DNA from: Streptomyces pilosus
GTDB lineage: Bacteria > Actinomycetota > Actinomycetes > Streptomycetales > Streptomycetaceae
NCBI RefSeq assembly: GCF_014649835.1
Contig: NZ_BMTU01000001.1
Location: 744,001 to 808,000 of the forward strand
Direction of reading: 5' to 3'
Length of the DNA stretch: 64,000 bases
Shown one piece after another: positions 35,492-44,933 of the stretch. The notes under the pieces are model-generated. The model was not told where the DNA came from, made no database searches, and worked only from the letters and a program-made list of their open reading frames with translations. Numbering within the stretch: position 1 is the first letter of the stretch; each line of letters begins with the position of its first letter. Both the position numbers and the translations under genes were made by a program.

Positions 35492-35507
35492 GGTGACGGC
35501 CGTCACC
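35492..35507. promoter_or_regulatory. CRP-like palindrome upstream of PfkB kinase
   Basis: GGTGACGGCCGTCACC is a perfect 16-bp palindrome with GTGA-N6-TCAC, and fits the Streptomyces Crp consensus GTG-N6-GNCAC. It is 56 bp upstream of the kinase start, and between it and the dehydratase stop. A GC-rich inverted sequence, CCCGGGCGCGCCCCCGGG, follows at about 35507-35524. Confidence 0.55.
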
Positions 35508-35536
35508 CCGGGCGCGCCCCCGGGCGGATCAGCGGA

Positions 35537-36832
35537 TCACCAGCGCGGCACCGGAGGGGTGACCCACTCCGGGTCGGTGATCCGCATCGCCGCCGCGTCG
35601 TCGCGGTCCCGCAGCGAGCCGTCGTCGTCGAGCCACCGCCGGTGGAGGAAGGCGAGCCGCTCCCGGTCGAGCTCCACGCCCAGGCCGGGCGCGTCGGAGA
35701 CCCGCACGGTGCCGCCGTCGAAGCCGAGCCGTTCGGTGAGGACGTCCTCCGACTGCCAGGGGTAGTGGGAGTCGCAGGCGTGGTGCAGGTCCGGCACGGT
35801 GGCCGCCACGTGGGTCATCGCGGCGAGGCTGATCCCCAGGTGTGTGTTGGAGTGCATGGAGACGCCGACCCCGAAGGCGCGGCAGATCGCGGCGAGCTGC
35901 CGGGTGTGGCGCAGTCCCCCCCAGTAGTGGTGGTCGGAGAGGACCACCTGCACGGCGTTCCGGGTGAAGGCCTCCCTGATCTCGGCGAACGTCGTCACGC
36001 ACATGTTGGTGGCGAGCGGCACCCCGGTGCGGGCGGCGACCTCGGCCATGCCGGGGGTGCCGAGGGTGGGGTCCTCCAGGTACTCCAGGAGTCCCCCGAG
36101 TTCCCCGGCGACCCGTACCGAGGTCTCCACGGACCAGGCGCCGTTGGGGTCGAGGCGCAGGGGGTGGCCGGGGAAGGCGGCGGCGAGGGCGCGGACGGCC
36201 GCGATCTCCTCGTCGGGCGGGAAGACGCCGCCCTTGAGCTTGAAGGACGTGAAGCCGTACCGCTCCTTGAACCGGCGGGCCTGCTCGACGACTCCGGCCG
36301 GGTCGAGGGCGGCGCCCCAGTCGTCCTTCTCCGCCGGCACGCCGTCCGGGTGGGCGGCGTACTTGTAGAAGAGGTACGCGCTGAACTCCACGGTGTCGCG
36401 CAGCTTGCCGCCGAGCAGGGCGTGCACGGGCAGGCCGAGGCTCTTGCCGAGGGCGTCGAGGCAGGCGACCTCGAAGGCGGAGAGCACGGACAGGCGCAGC
36501 TTGTCGGCGCTGCGCGCCCCGCGCAGTCCGCCCGTGTCGACCCGGCCGGAGAGACGGGAGGCGTCGACGGCGACCTGGCCGGCCTCGGCGAAGAGCCGGT
36601 TCAGGTCGCCGGCGCGGCGGCCCCGCAGCCGGTCCGCGAGCGGCCCGGCCAGCTCCAGGTACCTGGTGTCGCCGTAGGTCTCGCCGAGTCCGGTGGTCCC
36701 GTCGGCGGTCACCACCTCCACGATCAGCCGGGGGGTGTACGGCTGGTGCACGCCCTGGGTGTTGAGCAGGGGCGGGTCGGCGACGAGGACCGGTGTCAGG
36801 CGGACGTCCGTGATGGTCGGATCGCGGTGCAC
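35537..36832 (-). CDS. glucarate dehydratase-type enolase superfamily enzyme
   Basis: A 431-residue mandelate-racemase-subgroup enzyme. KLKGG (base lysine) with FKERYGFTSFKLKGGVFPPDEE, the metal DPNGAW, EDP (EYLEDPTLG), the N/H-dependent TNMCVTT, and the second-base region VLSDHHYWGGLRHT and SMHSNTHLGISLAAMTHVAA are all visible and match D-glucarate/galactarate dehydratases (product 5-keto-4-deoxyglucarate). GTG 36832 is chosen because it has GGAGG and gives the typical N-terminus; upstream ATGs lack a site. CATTC/GAATG arms at 36890-36907 upstream may be an IclR/GntR-type operator. Likely operon with the PfkB kinase. Confidence 0.9.
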   Translation of the reverse strand: MHRDPTITDVRLTPVLVADPPLLNTQGVHQPYTPRLIVEVVTADGTTGLGETYGDTRYLELAGPLADRLRGRRAGDLNRLFAEAGQVAVDASRLSGRVDTGGLRGARSADKLRLSVLSAFEVACLDALGKSLGLPVHALLGGKLRDTVEFSAYLFYKYAAHPDGVPAEKDDWGAALDPAGVVEQARRFKERYGFTSFKLKGGVFPPDEEIAAVRALAAAFPGHPLRLDPNGAWSVETSVRVAGELGGLLEYLEDPTLGTPGMAEVAARTGVPLATNMCVTTFAEIREAFTRNAVQVVLSDHHYWGGLRHTRQLAAICRAFGVGVSMHSNTHLGISLAAMTHVAATVPDLHHACDSHYPWQSEDVLTERLGFDGGTVRVSDAPGLGVELDRERLAFLHRRWLDDDGSLRDRDDAAAMRITDPEWVTPPVPRW

Positions 36833-37320
36833 GGGGGCGGCTCCTCCGTTGTCGGGTCCGGGGCTCCGGCGTGCTCCCCGCCCAGCGGGCATTCACATAC
36901 CGGAATGGAGGTTAGATACGCGAATCGGGGACGTCAATGGGCCGTCCGCCTCCAGGAGCCGGGGGGCACCCTGCGGCGCGGGTGTCGCACACTGGTGCGG
37001 GCGCCGTCACGGGCGGGACGGCGGGCGCCGTCACGGGCGCCGACCCGTGCGGGACCGGACGCGTGCCCCCGGGCCCCGCCGAGGGGTCGGCCGGGCCGCG
37101 ATCGCCGCAGGTGGCGGGGTATGTCACCGGCGAGAGCGGTCGCTGCTACCCGACCTTCCGGAGTACCAAACCCTTAAGTGACGTAGATCACATCTGGCGC
37201 CCTCCCGTTGCCCTCCCCCGGCTTGATACAAATTGCCCGCGCGCTCCTGTCGATCGACGGTCGTCGCCCCCCTCTTCCCCGCTTTACGCACCGTCCCTTT
37301 CGCACGCCCTGGGAACGCCC
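36833..37320. other. 488-bp divergent control region, dehydratase / MFS gene
   Basis: No credible ORF. Near the dehydratase it has the inverted repeat CATTC-N8-GAATG (36890-36894, 36903-36907) and the near-palindrome GATACGCGAATC (about 36914-36925). Farther along is a GTGA-N6-TCAC site (37178-37191) and an AT-rich GATACAAAT (about 37225-37233) that could be the MFS -10. The middle 200 bp are plain GC-rich sequence. Confidence 0.5.
37178..37191. promoter_or_regulatory. CRP-like palindrome upstream of MFS gene
   Basis: GTGACGTAGATCAC, GTGA-N6-TCAC with perfect arms, in a 37-bp stretch rich in A/T (CCCTTAAGTGAC...). Its centre is about 137 bp before the MFS start and about 45-50 bp before the TACAAA that may be the -10. 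A Crp-family activator is plausible. Confidence 0.5.
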
Positions 37321-38652
37321 GTGTTCGCCCCTCGCACCACTCCCTGGCCCCTCGTCGCCCTCTTCACGGCCGGGTACCTCGCCCCCTATCTGCTGCCGAC
37401 CACCGTCGGCCGGCTGGAACGCGGGCTCGACCTCTCCGCCACCCAGGCCGGGGCCGTCGGCAGCGCGCTGCTGCTGAGCTCCGCCTCCGCCGGTTTCCTG
37501 CTGGCCTCCCGCGTGGAACGCGTGGGGGCGCGGGCCCTGGCCCGGCTGGGTCTCGTCCTCGCCGTCGTCGGTTACGGCGCGGCCGCCCTCACCGACGCGG
37601 TACCGGCCGTCGTCGCCGGTGCGGTGATCGGCGGCTTCGGCTCCGGCACGGCCACCACGGTCGCCGCCACCCGGATCGCCGCCGAACGGGATCCGCACCG
37701 GGCCTCCACGCTCGGCCTGCTCAGCGTCTCCGCGCTCGCGGGCCTGGTGTACCTGACGGTGCCCCGCCTGCCGGGCCACGGACTCACCCTCGCCGCGATC
37801 GCCCTCACCGCGGTGGCCGTGTGGCCGCTGACCGCCCGGCTGCCCGCCGGCACCCCCGGCCCCCGGCCCACCGCGACCGACCCGGTCGCCGCCCGCCTGC
37901 CGCACCGGCGTTCGGGCATGGTCCTGGCCGGCGCCATGCTGCTGTGGTCGATGGCGCAGAACGCCCTGTGGGGTGTGAGCGGACGCATCGGGGTCAGCCA
38001 GGCGCACCTGTCGGAGCCCACGGTGGGCGTCGTCTTCGCGGTGGCGCTCGGCGCCGGCCTGCTGGGCGTCCTCGGCGCGGGCGCGCTCGGCTCGCGGCTC
38101 GGCCGCGCGCTGCCCATCGGCGGCGGGACCGTCGTCATCGCGGGCTGCATCGCGCTCAGCGCCTCGGCGACCGGGCTGGCCGGCTTCGCCGCGGGCGAGA
38201 TCGCCTGGAACACGATCTACCCGGTGGTGCTGTCGTACCTGATCGGGCTGGCCGCGTCGCTGGACCCGCGCGGGCGGTGGGCCGTCCTGGTCGGCTCGGC
38301 GTCCGCCCTCGGCACGGCGGCGGGCCCGCTGACCGGCAGCGTGCTGTCCGCGCAGGCCGGCTTCCCGGTGATGGGGGCGGTGCTGGCGATCGGTCTGCTG
38401 CTGGTCGCGCTGCCGATGACGGCGGTCGCCCTGCACACCGGCGGACGTCCGCTGCTGCCGGGCGCGGTCCGCCGCCGCGGCGGGCACCCCGCGGCCCTGG
38501 TCGCCGCCGCGACCGGCACCCCCTCCCCCGCCGTGCCGGAGGTCGGCGCCCCGGAACAGCCGGTGGTGGAGATTCCCCTGGACGGCACCCCCGCCCCGGC
38601 GCAGCGCGCCTACGACACGGCGGCGGCCACCCGGGGACCGGGCACCGTCTGA
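37321..38652 (+). CDS. MFS transporter
   Basis: A 443-residue major facilitator with about ten to twelve membrane segments. The first is TPWPLVALFTAGYLAPYLLPTTVG, followed by ALLLSSASAGFLLASR; the MFS-type interdomain basic loop is RLPAGTPGPRPTATDPVAARLPHRR. The C-terminal ~65 residues are soluble and proline/alanine-rich. GTG 37321 is used since the open frame upstream lacks membrane or codon signal; no strong ribosome site is present (GGGAA at -10), so the start is provisional. The substrate is unknown; a link with the divergent glucarate dehydratase is possible since both flank the CRP-like site. Confidence 0.82.
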   Translation: MFAPRTTPWPLVALFTAGYLAPYLLPTTVGRLERGLDLSATQAGAVGSALLLSSASAGFLLASRVERVGARALARLGLVLAVVGYGAAALTDAVPAVVAGAVIGGFGSGTATTVAATRIAAERDPHRASTLGLLSVSALAGLVYLTVPRLPGHGLTLAAIALTAVAVWPLTARLPAGTPGPRPTATDPVAARLPHRRSGMVLAGAMLLWSMAQNALWGVSGRIGVSQAHLSEPTVGVVFAVALGAGLLGVLGAGALGSRLGRALPIGGGTVVIAGCIALSASATGLAGFAAGEIAWNTIYPVVLSYLIGLAASLDPRGRWAVLVGSASALGTAAGPLTGSVLSAQAGFPVMGAVLAIGLLLVALPMTAVALHTGGRPLLPGAVRRRGGHPAALVAAATGTPSPAVPEVGAPEQPVVEIPLDGTPAPAQRAYDTAAATRGPGTV

Positions 38653-38693
38653 CGCGCCCCCGGTGCCCGGGCGCCCGGACGCCGGGGCGTCAG
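38649..38693. terminator. bidirectional terminator with both stop codons in the stem
   Basis: CTGACGC-CCCCGG and CCGGGGCGTCAG arms pair imperfectly over about 12 bp. They contain the MFS TGA (38650-38652) and the deaminase stop (38690-38692) of the facing genes. Confidence 0.55.
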
Positions 38694-39682
38694 CCGAAGT
38701 CGTACGCCTCCACCTCGGCGAGGTAGCGCGCCCGCAGCTCCTCGTCGTCCTCCAGGAAGGAGGCGAGGAAGGAGTTGCGGGCCAGCTCGCGCAGGCGCTC
38801 CGGGGACAGTCCCAGCGTCTCGCGCACCGCGTCGAAGGTGTCGCCCGCGTAGCCGCCGAAGTACGCCGGGTCGTCGGAGTTGACCGTGCACATCAATCCG
38901 GCGTCGAGCATCGCGGGCAGCGGGTGGTCGGCGAGGGTGTCGACCGTGCGCAGCCGGACGTTGGACAGCGGGCACAGCGTCAGCGGGACCCGCTCGCGCA
39001 CCAGCCGCTCCACCAGCGCCGGGTCCTCCACGCACCGCAGTCCGTGGTCGACCCGCTCCACACCGAGGACGTCCAGCGCCTCGGTGATGTACTCCGGCGG
39101 GCCTTCCTCACCGGCGTGCGCCACCCGCCGCAGCCCCAGCGCGGCGGCGGCCTCGTACACCGCGCGGAACTTCACCGGCGGGTGCCCGACCTCGGCCGAG
39201 TCGAGCCCGACACCGGTGATCCGGTCCAGGTACGGCTTCGCGGCCTCCAGCGTGGCCAGGGCCGACTCCGCGGACTCGTCCCGCAGGAAGCACATGATCA
39301 GCCGGGTGGAGACGCCGTGCGTCTCCCGGCTCCTGCCCAGCGCCCGCCACAGCCCCTCGACCACCGTCTCCATGCCGACGCCCCGCGCGAGGTGCGCCTG
39401 CGGGTCGAAGAAGATCTCCGCGTGCCGCACGCCCTGCGCGGCGGCGCGGGCGAGGTAGGCGTCGGCGAGGTCCTCGAAGTCCCGCTCGGTGCGCAGCACC
39501 GCCATCAGCTCGTAGTACAGGTTCAGGAAGGACTGGAGGTCCTGGAAGCGGTACGCCTCGCGGAGCGCTCCGGTGTCGGCGTAAGGAAGCTCCACGCCGT
39601 TGCGCGCGGCGAGGGCGAAGGCGAGCTCGGGCTCCAGCGTGCCTTCGATATGAAGGTGAAGTTCGGCTTTCGGTACGGGCAT
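38690..39682 (-). CDS. adenine deaminase-type (annotated adenosine deaminase) hydrolase
   Basis: A 330-residue amidohydrolase. Metal ligands are in AELHLHIEGTLEPEL (HxH, 7-12), the third is in VAHAGEEGPPEYI, and the catalytic Asp in TVNSDDPAYFGG. HAGEEGPPEYI-x-EALDVLGVERVDHG and FFDPQAHLARG match the Aah1-type adenine deaminase branch better than mammalian-type adenosine deaminase, so adenine to hypoxanthine is the more likely reaction. ATG 39682 gives the standard start MPVPKAELHLH; GTG 39706, overlapping the RNase Z stop, would add eight residues. It lies downstream of RNase Z on the same strand. Confidence 0.88.
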   Translation of the reverse strand: MPVPKAELHLHIEGTLEPELAFALAARNGVELPYADTGALREAYRFQDLQSFLNLYYELMAVLRTERDFEDLADAYLARAAAQGVRHAEIFFDPQAHLARGVGMETVVEGLWRALGRSRETHGVSTRLIMCFLRDESAESALATLEAAKPYLDRITGVGLDSAEVGHPPVKFRAVYEAAAALGLRRVAHAGEEGPPEYITEALDVLGVERVDHGLRCVEDPALVERLVRERVPLTLCPLSNVRLRTVDTLADHPLPAMLDAGLMCTVNSDDPAYFGGYAGDTFDAVRETLGLSPERLRELARNSFLASFLEDDEELRARYLAEVEAYDFG

Positions 39683-39702
39683 CAAACAATCGTACGGCCG
39701 TG

Positions 39703-40608
39703 TCACCGACGCTTCGGAAGCGCCACCCGGTCAAGATCGCGTGCCACCGTCAGCTCGCCCTCGTACCCGGCCGCCCGCGCCTGCCGCCCGAACTCCTCCG
39801 GGTCGGTGTAGCGCTGGCTGAAGTGGGTGAGGACCAGGTGCCGGACACCCGCCTCCCGCGCCACCCGGGCCGCCTGCCCGGCGGTCAGGTGGCCGAACTC
39901 GACGGCGAGCGCCTCGTCCTCGTCGAGGAACGTCGACTCGATGACGAGCATGTCGCAGCCCTCGGCGAGGGCGTACACCCCGTCGCAGAGCCGGGTGTCC
40001 ATGACGAACGCGAACCGCTGTCCGCGCCGCACCTCGCTGACCTCCTCCAGCGTGACGCCGTCCAGCGAGCCCTCGCGCCGGAGGCGTCCGACATCCGGGC
40101 CCTCGATGCCGTGCGCGGCCAGCCGGCCGGGCAGCATGCGCCGGCCGTCGGGTTCGACCAGCCGGTACCCGTACGCCTCGACGGGGTGGGAGAGTCTGCG
40201 CGCCTCCAGCGTGTACCCGGGGGTGCGGGCGAGGGGGCCGTCGGTGTCGACGGGCGCCTCGGTGAGGGTGACGGTCTCGCGGTAGGCGGTCGCGTACCGC
40301 AGGCGCTCGAAGAAGCGCTGCCCGGAGCGCGGGTAGTGGGCGGTCACCTCGTGCGGCACCTTGTCGAGGTTGACCCGCTGGATCACCCCGGCGAGGCCGA
40401 GGGAGTGGTCGCCGTGGAAGTGGGTGACGCAGAGGCGGTTGAGGTCGTGGGCGGCGACCCCGGCGCGCAGCATCTGGCGCTGGGTGCCCTCACCGGGGTC
40501 GAAGAGGATGCCCTCGCCGTCCCAGCGCAGCAGGTAGCCGTTGTGGTTGCGGTGCCGGGTGGGGACCTGGCTGGCGGTGCCGAGCACCACCAGTTCACGT
40601 ACGGACAA
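39703..40608 (-). CDS. rnz: ribonuclease Z
   Basis: tRNA 3'-end endonuclease, 301 residues. The metallo-beta-lactamase core shows [27 protein letters not shown], and the catalytic [11 protein letters not shown]; later [13 protein letters not shown] and VLTHFSQRY complete the metal set. TTG 40608 is the start; GGATAGG precedes it. It lies six bases after the HIT gene stop, and ends just before the deaminase, so the three genes form one transcription unit. Confidence 0.94.
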   Translation of the reverse strand: MSVRELVVLGTASQVPTRHRNHNGYLLRWDGEGILFDPGEGTQRQMLRAGVAAHDLNRLCVTHFHGDHSLGLAGVIQRVNLDKVPHEVTAHYPRSGQRFFERLRYATAYRETVTLTEAPVDTDGPLARTPGYTLEARRLSHPVEAYGYRLVEPDGRRMLPGRLAAHGIEGPDVGRLRREGSLDGVTLEEVSEVRRGQRFAFVMDTRLCDGVYALAEGCDMLVIESTFLDEDEALAVEFGHLTAGQAARVAREAGVRHLVLTHFSQRYTDPEEFGRQARAAGYEGELTVARDLDRVALPKRR

Positions 40609-40614
40609 GGCTGC

Positions 40615-40968
40615 CTATCCGGGGGGCCAGGCGAGGCCGCGGCCGCCCAGGACGTGGGCGTGGGCGTGCCAGACGGTCTGCCCGGCGCCGCCGCCGGTGT
40701 TGAAGACGATGCGGTAGCTCTCCAGCTGCTCCTCGTCCGCGACGGCCTGCGTCTCGCGCAGCACGTCGGCGGCGAGCCCGGGCGCCTCGGCGGCGAGGGC
40801 GGCGGCGTCCTTGTGGTGCGCCTTCGGGATCACCAGGACGTGGGTGGGCGCCTGCGGGTTGATGTCGCGGAACGCGACGGTCGTCTCCGTCTCCCGCACG
40901 ATCGTCGCGGGAATGCTCCCGTCGACGATCTTGCAGAACAGACAGTCGTCCTGGGGCTCCCCAGCCAT
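40615..40968 (-). CDS. HIT family nucleotide hydrolase (HinT-like)
   Basis: A 117-residue HinT-type protein. It has the zinc-binding CLFCKI at the N-terminus and the HIT triad HAHAHVLGG near residues 101-109. HinT enzymes cleave adenosine 5'-phosphoramidates and lysyl-AMP. ATG 40968 starts it; GAGG-rich sequence is upstream. First gene of the HIT-rnz-deaminase run. Confidence 0.95.
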   Translation of the reverse strand: MAGEPQDDCLFCKIVDGSIPATIVRETETTVAFRDINPQAPTHVLVIPKAHHKDAAALAAEAPGLAADVLRETQAVADEEQLESYRIVFNTGGGAGQTVWHAHAHVLGGRGLAWPPG

Positions 40969-41030
40969 ACGCCCTCCTCGGCCTGACGATCACCTACCCG
41001 GGCATGGTATCCGCGCCCGCGCCCCCGTGG

Positions 41031-44000
41031 TCACTCCTGCCCGCTCCCGCCCCACGGCAACGCGGGCGGGACCTTCGCCGGTGTCGATTCCAGCGCTTCC
41101 AGCGCCAGCCGCACCGCCTCGTCCAGCTGCACGTCCCGCCCCGCCGCGTGGTCCTGCGGCCGCTGCACCACCTCCACGTCCGGGTCCACCCCGTGGTTCT
41201 CCACCCCCCACCCGTGCCCCTCCAGCCAGAAGGCGTACTTCGGCTGTGTCACCGCCGTCCCGTCGACCAGCCGGTACCGGCTGTCGATGCCGATCACGCC
41301 GCCCCACGTGCGCGTACCGACCACCGGTCCGATGCCCAGGGCCCGGATCGCCGCGTTCACGATGTCCCCGTCGGACCCGGAGAACTCGTTGGCGACGGCC
41401 ACCACCGGCCCCCGGGGCGCGTCCCGGGGATAGCTCTCCGCCCGCATCCCGCGCGGCAGGTCCCAGCCCACGATCCGCCGGGCCAGCTTCTCCACCACCA
41501 GCTGCGAGGTGTGCCCGCCGCGGTTCTCCCGCACGTCCACGACCAGCCCCTCGCGCAGCACCTCCACCCGCAGGTCCCGGTGGATCTGCGCCCATCCGGG
41601 CGCCTGCATGTCCGGCACGTGGATGTACCCCAGCCGTCCCCGGGACTTCTCGAGCACGTACGCCCGCCGGCCGGCGACCCAGGCGTGGTACCGCAGCGGC
41701 TCCTCGTCGGCGAGCGGCACGACGACCGCGTGCCGCGGCTCCCCGCCGCCCGCGGGGAGCACGGTCAGCTCCACGGGCTTCCCCGCCGTCCCCACCAGCA
41801 GCGGCGCGGGCCCGGTCACGGGGTCGACGGGCTGCCCGGCGACGGCGAGGATCGCGTCCCCGGCCCGTACGGCGACGCCCGGTGCGGCGAGCGGCGAGCG
41901 GGCGTCCGGGTCGGACGTCTCCGCGGGCAGGATGCGGTCCACCCGCCAGCTGCCGTCCTCGTGCCGGGAGAGGTCCGCCCCGAGCAGCCCCTGCCGGGCC
42001 CCGCCGCCGTACCCGCCGCGCGGAATGACGTACGCGTGCGAGGTGCCGAGCTCCCCGTGCACCTCCCACAGCAGGTCCACCAGGTCGTCGTGCGTGGCCA
42101 GCCGGTCGAGCACCGGCCGGTACCGGTCGAGCACGCCGTCCCAGTCCACGCCGCTCATGTCGGGACGCCAGAAGTTGTCCCGCATGATGCGGCCGTTCTC
42201 GTCGAACATCTGCCGCCACTCGACGGCCGGATCGACAAACTGGCGGACCCGCCCGAGGTCGACGGTGATGTTGGTGTCGCTGTCCTCGTCACCGGAGGCG
42301 CGCCGGTCGCTGGGGACGACCTTCAGCCGCCCGTCGGTCCACAGCAGCACCCGCTTGCCGTCGCCGCTGACCTCGAAGTGGTCGGCGTCCACGGCCAGGT
42401 GCTCGACGCGCTGCTGGGCGAGGTCGTAGCGCTCCAGGTCGGTCTTGGGGTCCGGGTCGTCGGGCGTGGCCCGGGACGCGCCGAGCACGCCCCGCACCGG
42501 GTGCCGCAGCCACAGCACCCCGTCCTTGGCGGCGCGCAGGTCGGTGTAGCGGGCGGCCTCGACCGGGAACGGCACGATGCGGTCGGCGAGACCGTCGAGG
42601 TCGATCCGGGTGGCGGGGGTGCCCTCGCTGTCGGGCGTCTCGTCCCGGTCGGGTGTCTCGAAGGGCCGGCCGTGCCGCTGCGGGCCGAACGGCGACGGGG
42701 TGGTCGCCGCGAGGGTGATCAGGTACGGCCGTACGCCCTCCACGAAGGCCAGGTCGAAGACGTGCTCGTCGTAGACCGGGTCGAAGGAGCGGCTCGACAG
42801 GAACGCCAGGTGCTTGCCGTCGAGGGTGAAGGCCGGCGCGTAGTCCTGGAAGCGCAGCGGGGTGGCCTCGGTGACCGACAGGTCGGTGGTGTGGGCGAGG
42901 CGGAGCTGGCTGAGCGGGCGCGGGCCGGGGTGGGACCAGGCGAGCCAGCCGGAGTCGGGGGAGAAGACCAGCCCGGAGACGTCGCCGTCCTCGCTGCGGT
43001 CGACCTCGCGGACCTCGCCGGTCTCGCGCTCGACGAGGAGCAGGCGCCCGTCGTGCGAGGCGACCGCGGCACGGCTGCCGTCGGGCGCCATGGTCAGCTC
43101 CACGACCCGGCCCAGCTGTCCGGCGGCGACGCGGCGCGGGGTGGCACCGGGGGCGGGACCGGTGGCGGGGGCGAACTCCAGGGCGTCGTCGCCCTCGGCG
43201 TCGGTCACCCACACCACCCATTCCTCGCCGTCCGCGCGGAACGCGCGCGGGCGCCGTGCCCGTACGCCCGGTGTGGCGGCGAGGGCGCGGGCGGGTCCGG
43301 AGCGGTGGGTGACCCAGTGCACGGTGCCGCGCACGCAGACGGCGCTGCCGCGCGCGGTGTGGTCGGGGGAGGCGGAGCCGAACCAGCGGGCGGCGTTCAC
43401 CGGGAACGGCTGGAGGTCCACGCGCTGTCCGCCGAGCCGCACGTCGAGCCGGCGCGGCTCGGCCCCCTCCAGGTCGTCCAGGATCCACAGCTCACCGGCG
43501 CTGGAGTAGACGACCCGGGTGCCGTCGGTGGCGGCGTGCCGGGCGTAGAACCCGTCGAGAGGTGTGTGACGCCTGAGGTCCGAGCCGTCGGCCAGGGAGG
43601 AGTACAGGGCGCCGGTGCCCTCGTGGTCAGAGAGGAACGCGACCCTCCCCCACTCCCGGCCGCGCTCGAGCGGGGGGACCCCCGTCCCGGCCCACAGCGG
43701 GTACTCGATGTTCCCGTCGAGGTCCTCGTGCAGCCGGACGAACTCGCCGTCGCCCCCCGAGTCGATCCACAGCTTGCCCGCGGTGCCGCCCCGGTAGCGC
43801 TTCCACCACGCGGCCTCGCGGCCCATCGGCGCGGACAGCAGCACGGTGTGCGGGCCGTGGGCGACGTCGCCGACGGGCCCGTACGGCAGGGTGTCCGCCG
43901 GGCCGCCGTCGAGGGGCACGGCACGGGCCCGACTACGGCGTGAACTGGCCTCGCCGTAGGTGGTGAGCGCGAGGACCCGGCCGTCGGGCGTCCAGCCGCG

Positions 44001-44294
44001 CACCTGGGTCCTGGAGCTGCCCCAGTGGGTCAGCCGGCGGGCGCGTCCTCCGTCCACGGGCGCGACGTGCACCTCGGGGGCGCCGTCGCGGGTGGAGGTC
44101 CAGGCGACGGTGGTGCCGTCGGGCGAGATGCGCGGATGGTTCACCGGCACGTTGTCGGCACTGACCCGCCAGGCCCGGCCGCCGTCCAGCGGGGCGAGCC
44201 ACACGTCGTCCTCGGCGGTGAAGGCGACCAACTCGCCGTGCGGATGCGGGAACCGGAGATAGGCGGCGGATGCGACCGATGCGGGCTGTGTCAC
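41031..44294 (-). CDS. tricorn protease homologue
   Basis: A 1087-residue cytosolic serine protease without a signal peptide. The first ~700 residues are beta-propeller repeats (blades such as VAWTSTRDGAPEVHVAPVDGG and RVAFLSDHEGTGALYSS). A PDZ domain near residues 770-860 precedes the catalytic C-terminus. The tetrad is recognisable: Ser-His in LGTSHAYV, nucleophile Ser in NEFSGSDGD, and a Glu in GVENHGVDPDVEV. Tricorn trims peptides made by the proteasome, which Streptomyces also has. GTG 44294 is the start. It is preceded by a lipoprotein gene on the same strand (45 bp) but probably separate in function. Confidence 0.94.
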   Translation of the reverse strand: MTQPASVASAAYLRFPHPHGELVAFTAEDDVWLAPLDGGRAWRVSADNVPVNHPRISPDGTTVAWTSTRDGAPEVHVAPVDGGRARRLTHWGSSRTQVRGWTPDGRVLALTTYGEASSRRSRARAVPLDGGPADTLPYGPVGDVAHGPHTVLLSAPMGREAAWWKRYRGGTAGKLWIDSGGDGEFVRLHEDLDGNIEYPLWAGTGVPPLERGREWGRVAFLSDHEGTGALYSSLADGSDLRRHTPLDGFYARHAATDGTRVVYSSAGELWILDDLEGAEPRRLDVRLGGQRVDLQPFPVNAARWFGSASPDHTARGSAVCVRGTVHWVTHRSGPARALAATPGVRARRPRAFRADGEEWVVWVTDAEGDDALEFAPATGPAPGATPRRVAAGQLGRVVELTMAPDGSRAAVASHDGRLLLVERETGEVREVDRSEDGDVSGLVFSPDSGWLAWSHPGPRPLSQLRLAHTTDLSVTEATPLRFQDYAPAFTLDGKHLAFLSSRSFDPVYDEHVFDLAFVEGVRPYLITLAATTPSPFGPQRHGRPFETPDRDETPDSEGTPATRIDLDGLADRIVPFPVEAARYTDLRAAKDGVLWLRHPVRGVLGASRATPDDPDPKTDLERYDLAQQRVEHLAVDADHFEVSGDGKRVLLWTDGRLKVVPSDRRASGDEDSDTNITVDLGRVRQFVDPAVEWRQMFDENGRIMRDNFWRPDMSGVDWDGVLDRYRPVLDRLATHDDLVDLLWEVHGELGTSHAYVIPRGGYGGGARQGLLGADLSRHEDGSWRVDRILPAETSDPDARSPLAAPGVAVRAGDAILAVAGQPVDPVTGPAPLLVGTAGKPVELTVLPAGGGEPRHAVVVPLADEEPLRYHAWVAGRRAYVLEKSRGRLGYIHVPDMQAPGWAQIHRDLRVEVLREGLVVDVRENRGGHTSQLVVEKLARRIVGWDLPRGMRAESYPRDAPRGPVVAVANEFSGSDGDIVNAAIRALGIGPVVGTRTWGGVIGIDSRYRLVDGTAVTQPKYAFWLEGHGWGVENHGVDPDVEVVQRPQDHAAGRDVQLDEAVRLALEALESTPAKVPPALPWGGSGQE

Positions 44295-44339
44295 CCGGTC
44301 ACCCTATGCAGGGCGCGGCGGTCCGGACAGGGGTTCCGA

Positions 44340-44864
44340 TCACTTGCCCTCGACGGGGCGACAGGACGGGTACTGGTCGCACCACACGGTCGTCGTGACG
44401 GTCACCGTGACGGTGGGATCCGGTCCGCGGCCGGTCGGTTCGCCCACCCGGGGCGGGCTCTTGTCCTCGCAGTCGCCGAGGCCGTCGACGCGGAACACCT
44501 GCTTCCCGCCCACCTTCGCGGTGATGTTCCCGCGCACGCAGGCGCCGTTGACGGCGTGCGTGATCTTGCCGGTGACGCCGATCTCCTTGCCGTCCTGGGT
44601 CTCGCCCTCGCAGTCGACGGCGGCGACGGTGTTCTCCTGCGCCGACGGCGCCGAGCCCTTCCGGTCACCGAACGACGCGGTGCAGGTGAGCCAACGGACG
44701 TCGGCCTTCCTCCGGTTGAGTTCGTCGGTCACGGCCTCGTCGGTGGTGAACGCGACGGCCGTGGAGCCGAGGCCGCCGCCCTCACAGGCGGTGAGCCCGC
44801 CGGCGGCGGCCACGGCGAGGCCCACGGCGAGTGCGATGCGCGGAATCCTGTTCAACGCCCCCAT
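44340..44864 (-). CDS. small lipoprotein with DUF4333-type domain
   Basis: A 174-residue lipoprotein: signal IALAVGLAVAAAGGLTAC with lipobox LTAC (lipid Cys near 27). Four further cysteines (LTCTAS, VDCEGE, GACVRG, GDCEDK) can form two disulfides. VTDELNRRKADVRWLTCTAS and DGKEIGVTGKITHAVNG fit the DUF4333 domain of secreted actinobacterial proteins, which I recognise with moderate confidence. The tail is Thr/Val-rich (PTVTVTVTTTV). No clear ribosome site. It lies between rsmE and the tricorn gene, with a hairpin before it. Confidence 0.72.
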   Translation of the reverse strand: MGALNRIPRIALAVGLAVAAAGGLTACEGGGLGSTAVAFTTDEAVTDELNRRKADVRWLTCTASFGDRKGSAPSAQENTVAAVDCEGETQDGKEIGVTGKITHAVNGACVRGNITAKVGGKQVFRVDGLGDCEDKSPPRVGEPTGRGPDPTVTVTVTTTVWCDQYPSCRPVEGK

Positions 44865-44933
44865 GCACGGCAGCCTGCCACCGTCACGGGTGGGGCGGTA
44901 GAGCGCATACGGCCACGTACGCCTCGCGCCCTC

